Assembly (NCBI GenBank): GCA_030180135.1
Contig: CM058235.1
Location: 11,827,145-11,891,144, forward strand
From: Orychophragmus violaceus
Taxonomy: Eukaryota; Streptophyta; Magnoliopsida; Brassicales; Brassicaceae
DNA: 64,000 bases
Direction: 5' to 3'
This document shows positions 56,801 through 64,000 of this stretch, piece by piece. The translations under genes were made by a program, and so were the position numbers. How positions within the stretch are numbered: position 1 is the first letter of the stretch; the number at the start of each line of letters is the position of its first letter. The notes below the pieces were generated by a model that did no database searches, was not told where the DNA came from, and saw nothing but the letters and a program-made list of their open reading frames with translations.

Positions 56801-58934
56801 AAGAACACCACATCGCGACTAGAGAAAAATTCATTGCGTTCAATGTCATAGGAATTCCATGCTTTCTTGCCAAACGGATATCTGAGAAAGAGGCATTTGC
56901 GGCTTCAGTCACTGAATATGTCCTTATCATGCGAACGACAATGGGAAAAACAGAGACATCCAAAGACGTGGAGTGAGTCGTAATTTGGGGCGGTTCCATG
57001 TAAGAATTCATATGGAGATTTTCCATCAAGAACTGGTGTAGGAGTCCGACTGATGATGTGAGCTGCCGCATGTATACTCTGTCCCCCCAAAACCTAACAG
57101 GTAGACGAGCTTGAAAGAGGCATGCACGTGCAATGTTGAGTATGTGACGATGTTTGCGTTCCACTCGTCCATTTTGTTGTGGAGTATCAACACATGATGC
57201 CATGTTGTTGAAAATAGGGCGAGAGGACCATGAACTCAGAACCATTGTCCGATCGAATCACTTTGACCAGCTTCCAATTTGTTTCTCTGTCATACGACAG
57301 AAATTTGGAAGTATGGTTTTTACATCTGATTTTTCGATCATGAGGTATGTCCAGACAGCGCGAGAAAAGTCGTCTACAATAGGGAGAAAGTAAACTGCTC
57401 CACAAGAAGACGGAGTTCGATAAGGACCCCAAACATCGCAATGAATTAATGAAAAAGGTTCAATAGCTTTATTAATACTATCACCAAAAGTAGAACGCGT
57501 ATGTTTTGCGCGAAAACAAATTCCACAAAAACTCGTAGAAGCAGAATCAAACGCAAATTTATCCAAAAATGGAAAGGAAGACAGCACTTTGTAAGATGAA
57601 TGACCAAGTCAGCGATGCCAAAGAACAGTGGCAGACGGTTACTTCTTCTTTGTTTGATTGACCCACACAACTTTGACTCTTGTAAAGTAGTAGACCCCCT
57701 CTTTCTTCACCGTCTCCAATCAAGGTCTTCGTAAAACAGGCATGCAAAACACATATCGTATTAGTAAATATGGCAATACATCATGTCTGACGTAGTAACT
57801 TTTAGACTGATATCAACGTGGAATTGAAATTAGGAACATATAAGACATCATGGAGAGAGTAATCGGCATTCAAACGCAGAACGCCCATCTTAGTAGCACG
57901 GGAGTCTCTTCCATTAGAAAAAGTAACGGATGAAGGAACAATTTCCTTGTCGTCGTGTAGTAAGGATAGGTTACCTGTCATGTGATGAGAAGAGCTGTGT
58001 TTGCTGATTTTGTAGAAAGACTGATGAGAGCTGAGATCTGATCAGCAGAGACGGAGTTGGAAGATGCCACATTCTCCTAGATATGAGAGAAGGCTGATCG
58101 CTGTTGATTAGATCGCCCACGTCCCCGTCCTGCTGAGTTTCCACGACCTCGATCTCGCTGAGAAGAGGTAGTTGTACGTTGTTGTTATAAGTACCACTAC
58201 TGGTACCTATGGAGAAGAAAACACTCAGAAGCTTCATGACCCTTTCGACTACAGTGAGGGCAGAAGATGCTGCTCAACACGAATAATATGAGAGTAAACC
58301 GTATTCAGATCAGGTAACGGATCTTCATAGATGATCTGAGAACGGATGTTAGAAAAATGACTTTCATCTAATCCAAAGAGAAATTTGTGAATCCCAGCAT
58401 CTTCTCTCTCTTTCTCGAGAGCTGTCGAAGCATCGCAAGTGCATACAGCCGTAGATTTAAAGTTTTAAATTTCTTTTCAGAGTTTGGAAAGACGCCCAAA
58501 GTATTCCAAAATAGAATGACCGTTCTGTTTTCAATTTCGTCTTCGATCATGTGTTTACGGACTGTGTTGTTGACAGAGAAGCGTCGTTGTAGTGATTCCC
58601 AAAGCTTGGCGGCATCAGGAACATGGCTGACCATTGATCGAACAGTTGGATCAATAGAAGTGAGTATCCAACCAACGATCATTGAGTTGTTTGCAGTCCA
58701 TCGAGCTAAATATGGATTAGAAACGGGGTTTACGATAGAGCCATCGAGAAAACCGTTCTTTTGTTTAGCTTGAAGAGAATTCCAAATTTCTGTCACCCAT
58801 TCAGAGTAGTTGTCACCTCCGAGAATCACCGGCGTGATGAGTGCACCGGGATTATCTGATGGATGCAATTTGTAGATAGAATCAGGAGATGAGCTCTCTG
58901 TAGTAGCAAAATCAGATGTAGTATTGGTCAACAT
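53886..58934 (-). pseudogene. Copia gag-pol remnants of the third element
   Basis: In minus-strand order: gag (58934-58368, GGDNYSEWVTEIWNSLQAK...KLWESLQRRFSV); pre-integrase and integrase pieces in shifting frames (57670-56905, ICFRAKHTR, LIHCDVWGPY, DNGSEF, NGRVERKHRHILNIARA); reverse transcriptase N-terminal half (56357-55890, WVYKIKYHSNE, MNVHNAFLHGDLEEEVYMKLPPGF); RT C-terminal piece (about 55790-55550, with YVDD-like VYVDDFTI and DLGKLKYFLGIE); then the solo LTR; then the RT end and RNase H (54365-53886, GTCGHDILLRLD, FCDSDWNACL, SSSEAEYRF). Multiple frameshifts and stops make it non-functional. Confidence 0.88.
54387..55543 (+). mobile_element. Solo LTR, probably Ty3/gypsy
   Basis: 1157 bp starting TGATATACC and ending CCTATCA, flanked by the 5-bp duplication TCTGC (54382-54386, 55544-55548). 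It lies exactly within the RT coding sequence of the third copia, between the codons of its LGC and PAATPM motifs. The phrase TCCCTGTGGATTCGATACC near its right end is typical of plant Ty3/gypsy LTRs. No internal region remains, so LTR-LTR recombination is inferred. A decayed relative is at 4135-6600. Confidence 0.88.
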
Positions 58935-59219
58935 GATGCAAAGTCACGATCGACGAGAAAGTAGAAATAAGGCGAATGTTTTGTGAGGCGCCGCCGAAAG
59001 AAATTGTGAAAAGAGTAGCAGAGATTAATCGGAAAATTAGATTATCGATTAGGCTCTGATACCATGAAATAGAATGTAAAGATGGTGATCGTATTGATGT
59101 ACAAAGTAATATATATATACAAGGAGAGTCATCCTAATACTAACCGGAATTATATAGATTACAACATATAAGATGATTCTAGCTTATCACATAAGATATG
59201 TCCTTATCTCTATAATGTT

Positions 59220-59571
59220 GAGATTATATATGGTCCAATATGTCCATAACGCTGAACACATTGAGGAGGACACACTACTAAATTTGGGAGACATTCAACA
59301 AAAAGGAAAACTCCGATTAAACGATTCCAAATCATGACATGAAGAAGTTGAGATGATTTAAAAGCATAACCTCAGACCCGAGAAGTTGATGTTGCTGGCT
59401 CTTCACATTATGGTTGCAATCCCAACACACTCTACATGGGCTACAATCAACGCAACCGTAGAACAAACACCACATGGTTTAGAAAAAACACAGCAGGCTT
59501 GTGTAAACTGTAAGTCTTCCATCCAAAAATTGTAAAAATAGTGGACGTGAGACTCTGTCTTTCTTGATAAA
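59220..59571. other. Spacer between copia and Harbinger elements
   Basis: No gene or repeat recognised. Confidence 0.45.
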
Positions 59572-59594
59572 GGTGATCTTCGTTTGGCAGTCGT

Positions 59595-59755
59595 TGCGAC
59601 AGCGATAGCGATTCATAGTCGCAGGACGTTGTTCATTTTACAATCGTGCGATTGATCGCTGCGACGATCGCAAGACTGTTCATTTATATATCGTGCGACT
59701 AATCGTTGCGACGATCGCAAGACTGTTCGTTTTGTTATCGCCGCGATTGATTTTA
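59595..59755. repeat. Subterminal GCGACGATCGC repeats of the Harbinger element
   Basis: Two close 47-bp copies (from 59660 and 59707: TGCGACGATCGCAAGACTGTT) and one looser copy (59593-59659) sit just inside the left end. The core GCGACGATCGC is nearly palindromic, and related words (CGTGCGATTGATCGC) alternate with it. Confidence 0.75.
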
Positions 59756-60073
59756 CTAAAATTAATAAATATAATTTAATATTATGTTTGTTATATTTTT
59801 AAATGTTGATTTAATTTTAGCAAATAAAAATCAGTGATACAAAATATTTTTCACATTTTAGAAAATATATAGTTAACAAAAAAATAATTATAAACTCTCA
59901 TAACAAAATTATAAACTAAAATGTGATTAATGCATCTATAAATAAAAAATCACACAAAAGTTGGTACAATTAAGAAAAACATGACAAAAACGTAAATAAA
60001 AGTTATAAACTACATAGCAAAATAAAAATAAGTAGGTAGTCGACGCCCTCTATCTATCTCACTTGTGATAGTG

Positions 60074-61111
60074 TCACGCAAAGCTTCCATAGCTCTTATC
60101 ACCGATCGGCTCATACAAAATATGTATACTACTACTATCACCACCACCACGACCACCATCATCATCATTTCCGTCATCACTATCATCACCATGAGTATTG
60201 TATTCTTCTGTTCTCTGCCAATGTATAAAATTATAATCATCTCGATGTGAATCACGTATGAAGTTGTGTAGTGTCATCGTCGCAGTTGCAAGCTTGATCC
60301 ACTTAGTCAACCTCTATTTTGGATGCTTACGGTCTAATATTCTCCATTTTGCTTTTCATACTCCAAATGTACACTCAATCATTGTCCGCAAACCTGAATG
60401 CCCTCGGTTAAACAACTCCCGCGTGTTTGTAGGCGGACCTCCTCTAACAAACTGATCAAGATGATACCGAGTCTTACGATGCATACCAAGATACTCTGTC
60501 CTAGGGGGATATCCGGAGTCAACAAGATAATACTTTCCATTTGGATGATGTGAAAAGAAGGCTCATTCCTCGCACAATGAGTCAATACCTTTGTATCGTG
60601 TGCTCTACCTGGTACACCAACGTATGCATATATGAATTTCATATCGAAATTACATATAGCAGGAATATTCATTGTAGGATCATGCTTCCTACCTCTATAT
60701 GCAACTGCATTTCGACTAGGGGGATGAATTGGGACATGAGTTCCATCAAGTGCTCCAACACAATCCTTAAAGAATGGATAATATCGATCTCATTATTCCT
60801 CAAAGCTGGGTTTACTCTTGCGAACTCACCTTCTTCAGGTTTTAATGTATATGCTGCAGACCTCAGGAGAACACTCAAAACCTCGTCAACCTTCCTTTTC
60901 ATTGTATCCAAAGATCGTTGATATCTTTCAGTAATAACCCGTATGTTTTATATTGTCCAACTACCTCAAGAAACATTGCAACACTTTCCTCAACAAAGAC
61001 ATTGTTAGACTCTAGCAATCCATACCATGAGGTTAACATCCTACACAAATCTCCAAAAGTTTGATGGTTCATCCATATAATATCATAACATTGCTCATCT
61101 GATCCATTCAT
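60074..61111 (-). pseudogene. HARBI1-like DDE transposase with frameshifts
   Basis: Minus strand. N-terminal part (61111-60900) resembles MNHQTFGDLCRML...EESVAMFLEVVGQ. The DDE core follows: ALDGTHVP (first Asp, near 60750), NFDMKF and GRAHDTKVL, VDSGYPP (second Asp, near 60515), and MIECTFGV (Glu, near 60375). The C-terminal tail TLHNFIRD...DDGNDDDGG is typical of PIF transposases. At least two single-base shifts break it: one before the ALDGTH block near 60790, one after NEPSF near 60560. The last part (60310-60074) is again in another frame. Confidence 0.82.
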
Positions 61112-61487
61112 AAGCTGCTAAACATGACGTTATCCTGCACCTCGATCAGTTCTATGGATCAATCTTTCCGGATTAAGCATATTAAGATCATCAAAATCAT
61201 CATCATCATCATCCAACAGCCACCTAAGGACCTGCTAAACAAACAAATGACAGGATTAAAAAACAATGGACGAGAATCGTAGTAAAGTCACAACATATCA
61301 TATTCATAAACGTGTATAGTCTAAACAAAAAGAGCATATCATATTAATTACCAAGTACTAAAACCAACATACATATTCATGACCAAGTACTAAAAACAAC
61401 ATGTTAACCAAGTAGTAAAATCATCATATCATTTCATAATCCAAATACTAGAAAAAAACAAAATAAGTCACAAAATGAAAACAGTCA

Positions 61488-62490
61488 TCAAGATTTCGTC
61501 CAGTCTTGTGTTCCAAATATCTTATCTTCATCACTCGGAAACGCTATGAAACCCTCTCGGTTTTCTACATTATTCAAAAGATGATTAATCGCTGCACCAT
61601 GGAATACTGACCACTTTCTCACTCCAGGAAAATTATTAAGAATCTCCACAACCCATGCTACACTAGATAGATCATCACACTCCAAATATGTGCCACAAAT
61701 TTATTCTTTTGCTCGAGAATTACATTGCGTGCAGCACTAATCTCTATCGCGGGATCAACCTCCTTACGCTTTCTCTTTGGTTTTGAAGACTGAGCTTTGG
61801 TTTGTATTTCTTCTCCTGACACTTGCATATCAACAGACTCAACTTCATTCTCCTTATTCTCTGGACCAACTCTAGAATCTAAACTAGCTTCTCCTTGTTG
61901 AGCGCTCCATCCTTCTGCCCCAGTTACAGTAATAGCACCAAACTCATCTTCAAACAGATCTATGTTAGAAACCATCATGTTTTTGTAATTTCTAGCACCA
62001 GACCATTCCTAGAATACAAAGAAAAGAAAATAATCAAACTTCTTATAACAAAATAGAAACAATATCAGAAACAAACAGAGCATGATACCAGTAGATACAT
62101 TAGATTTTATAACAAAATTATAGAACACTAGACAACACAACATAAAGGTCACGAGGAGAGCTTGAGAAAAAACAGAAACGTGAAAACAACACGACATAAA
62201 GGTCACGACGTCAATGGCTGCAATAACAAGGACAGTGAAATCAACAATCACAAAGATTAGAGATAAGTCAAAACCGAATCTGAACATTCAAACAATGAAA
62301 TTGCAACTGTTTCAGATCGAAAACAAAAGATAACTAAAGCATGCATGATCATGGTTACAAAGTAGAAATATTTACCTTAATACGCTCGTCCCACCGATCA
62401 TCAGACATATCAATCCTTCCCATTGTATCATAGCTTAGTCCAATTCTGTTATGCGTTAGCCTTTTGAACCTCTTGTAGAATCTTCTGCTA
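61488..62490 (-). pseudogene. Myb/SANT-like partner gene of the Harbinger element, 5' end lost
   Basis: Exons on the minus strand: about 62490-62377 (RFYKRFKRLTHNRIGLSYDTM...SDDRWDERIK with donor AAG|GTAAAT), then 62009-61700 (EWSGARNYKN, DLFEDEFG, GWSAQQGE, basic PKRKRKEVD) and 61685-61488 (VAWVVEILNNFPGVRKWSVF...LLNNVENREGFIAFPSDED). This is the trihelix/Myb-like DNA-binding companion that PIF/Harbinger transposases need. The start is missing because an LTR element inserted at 62500. A stop or intron break lies near 61660-61700. Confidence 0.68.
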
Positions 62491-62499
62491 GTATCATAC

Positions 62500-64000
62500 T
62501 GAAGATGCATTCAATGTACCAGTCGCAGAGTAATACACGGAGTAGTACACGGCGTAGTACAAGGGGTAGACAAGACGTGACTCAAGACGTGGATATGTTC
62601 GATTGATGAGATGTGAACGAATCTTTATGATGTGATTCGGTTTATGAGTTGTTTGCTGAGCTGGATTAAGATATTGGAAAGAATATAGCAGCTTTGGAGT
62701 GTTTACATATTCCTATGTGAAGAAAAAGGAAAAAGAGAATATTTCCTAAAAAGAATTGGAATGTTCTAACAAAGAGAAAATCTTCTATTATGGTGATTGA
62801 AGAGGCTTGGAGGTCAAGATTCAAGCTGTTATATATTTAGGGCGTGGCCTTAGGAGAAAGGTGTCCTTGTGACCACAAAAGACCCAAAAGAAAAAGTTGT
62901 TTATGTGGGTGATCGTTGTGCGACATAGTTTCGCGGTGTGTTCTTGTGTTATCATTGTGACCAAGGAATCTACAGTGTTGGAAGACATTGTTGTTGTGGC
63001 GCCAGTGGTGTCTGTTGCATGCGTGCTTGATACCGTTTCCTTAGTCGTGTTGGTGAACATATGGGAGTGCTTTGGGGCGTCGGAAAAGAACGTGGTCCAA
63101 AGATCCTGAAGAAGATGCAAGAGCCGAGAGAATAAAAACTCAAGAGGGCTTTTGTATTTTGGAAAAAGTCTAGGCTTTAGGGGGAGTTTAGCTCAGGTGT
63201 TTGATCCTGAAGAGTTCTTGTATTGGATAGAGTGGTAGATCAATAGGGTTTGTTCTATTCGTTTGTAATTGGTGAGATTACTTTCTATTCAATTGAATTC
63301 GAAGTCTGGACGAGGTCCCGGGAGTAGAAAAAATCGAACCCCATTAACAAACTTTGTGTGTCTTATTTTCTGCTCTTTATATTGCCTCACCTGCGTTTTC
63401 AATTGGTATCAGAGCGAGTGCTTGATAGAGATTTAGTCTTGTTTCGGGCAGATCTAAGGTGAGGAGGATCAGAAGATAGCTCATGAAGAAAGACAGAGTT
63501 TGAATGAGTTTTTGATCATGATGTGACTCAAGCTGGGGGAGATTGGTGTTACTGACGAAGCTCCTGAAGATGTGATTTTTGATTTCACATACATAACCAA
63601 AAAGGGGGAGATTGAAGATGCATTCAATGTACCAGTCGCAGAGTAATACACGGAGTAGTACACGGCGTAGTACAAGGGGTAGTACAAGACGTGACTCAAG
63701 AAGTGGATATGTTCGATTGATGAGATGTGAACGAATCTTTATGATGTGATTCGGTTTATGAGTTGTTTGCTGAGCTGGATTAAGATATTGGAAAGAATAT
63801 AGCAGCTTTGGAGTGTTTACATATTCCTATGTGAAGAAAAAGGAAAAAGAGAATATTTCCTAAAAAGAATTGAAATGTTCTAACAAAGAGGAAATCTTCT
63901 ATTATGGTGACTGAAGAGGCTTGGAGGTCAAGATTCAAGCTGTTATACATTGAGGGCGTGGCCTTAGGAGAAATGTGTCCTTGTGACCACAAAAGACCCA
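62500..64000 (+). mobile_element. TRIM-like LTR element, right LTR truncated by the window
   Basis: The left LTR spans 62500-63401 (902 bp, TGAAGATGCATTC...GCGTTTTCA), with primer site TGGTATCAGAGC at 63404-63415 and an internal region of only 211 bp (63402-63612). The purine tract AAAAAGGGGGAGAT precedes the right LTR, which starts at 63613 and runs off the edge. In the shared 388 bp I noted seven substitutions and a one-base indel. The purine-tract style is copia-like. No protein is encoded; the small open frames inside are incidental. Confidence 0.88.

Larger units (their letters stand above)
53477..59214 (-). mobile_element. Third Ty1/copia element, degenerate, with nested solo LTR
   Basis: LTRs of 151 and 150 bp (53477-53627, 59065-59214) are flanked by the duplication ATGTT (53472-53476, 59215-59219). 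A primer site TGGTATCAGAGC (minus, 59053-59064) abuts the 5' LTR, and the purine tract AACTTGAAGGGG (minus) abuts the 3' LTR. The LTR ends in TATA rather than the usual CA on the plus strand, so on the minus strand it begins TA, an atypical terminus. The coding region is broken. Confidence 0.92.
59572..62499 (-). mobile_element. PIF/Harbinger element, right part cut off by an LTR element
   Basis: The left end GGTGATCTTCGTTTGGCAG follows TAA. Both expected genes are present on the minus strand: a DDE nuclease (HARBI1-like, 60074-61111) and a Myb/SANT-like partner (61488-62490). The other end is not visible because a TRIM-like LTR element begins at 62500; it presumably lies beyond the window. 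Confidence 0.8.

Noticed and set aside
60065..60255. Threonine/isoleucine or valine-rich open frames
   Set aside because: They are shadows of the acidic C-terminal tail (GAT/CAC repeats) of the Harbinger transposase on the minus strand.
63301..63306. GAAGTCTGG near 63300 as a further copy of the MULE motif
   Set aside because: Only a half-site, without the partner pentamer at the right distance; expected by chance in 64 kb.

Overview
This is nuclear DNA of a plant of the mustard family (Brassicaceae). The evidence is intron-containing plant genes, AT-rich spacers and many nested plant transposons. Three host genes keep the neighbourhood I know from Arabidopsis thaliana chromosome 2 (about At2g30400 to At2g30432): the last exon of an R3-MYB of the ETC2/TCL1/TCL2 group (328-478, +), tubulin folding cofactor A (TFCA/KIESEL, 27978-28668, -, intact) and an OVATE-family gene closest to OFP2 (46819-47777, -, frameshifted). 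A DC1-domain gene (51018-53177, -) follows. Transposons have stretched this gene cluster to about 47 kb.

Layout: 1-3.2 kb holds the MYB exon and a hAT-like element containing a second element with telomere-like repeats. 4.1-6.6 kb is a decayed Ty3/gypsy-type LTR split by a poly(A) retroposon. 6811-23726 is a 16.9 kb Mutator-like element (MULE) with a 9-bp target duplication. It carries, convergently, a DUF1985 + Ulp1-like protease gene (+) and an apparently intact MURA-type transposase gene (-). Between them sits a young LTR element with two 3011-bp LTRs (12533-19181). 23847-27161 is an internally deleted hAT element and 27229-27611 a hAT MITE. 28988-40481 is a Ty1/copia element (-) upstream of TFCA, interrupted by a second copia (32368-39178, +). 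41-46 kb is mostly non-coding with a LINE RNase H remnant and a GC-rich poly(A) retroposon. 48.1-50.9 kb holds two MITE-type elements, one packed with E2F-like sites. 53477-59214 is a third copia (-) with a solo LTR inside it. 59.57-62.5 kb is a PIF/Harbinger element, cut by a TRIM-like LTR element that runs off the right edge.

The most notable signal is inside the MULE. A degenerate palindrome, CAGAC-N10-GTCTG, occurs about 41 times, often spaced 30-31 bp. It lies only in non-coding parts (flanks, 5'UTR intron, internal introns) and in none of the roughly 5.3 kb of exons. The element also encodes a DUF1985 protein. This resembles the VANC/short-motif anti-silencing systems of VANDAL MULEs, but with a different, dyad-symmetric motif. 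A second, independent pattern is in the inner copia: 14-bp palindromes of the type GYRTCGRYCGAYRC always come in pairs separated by exactly 7 bp. All motif counts were made by eye.
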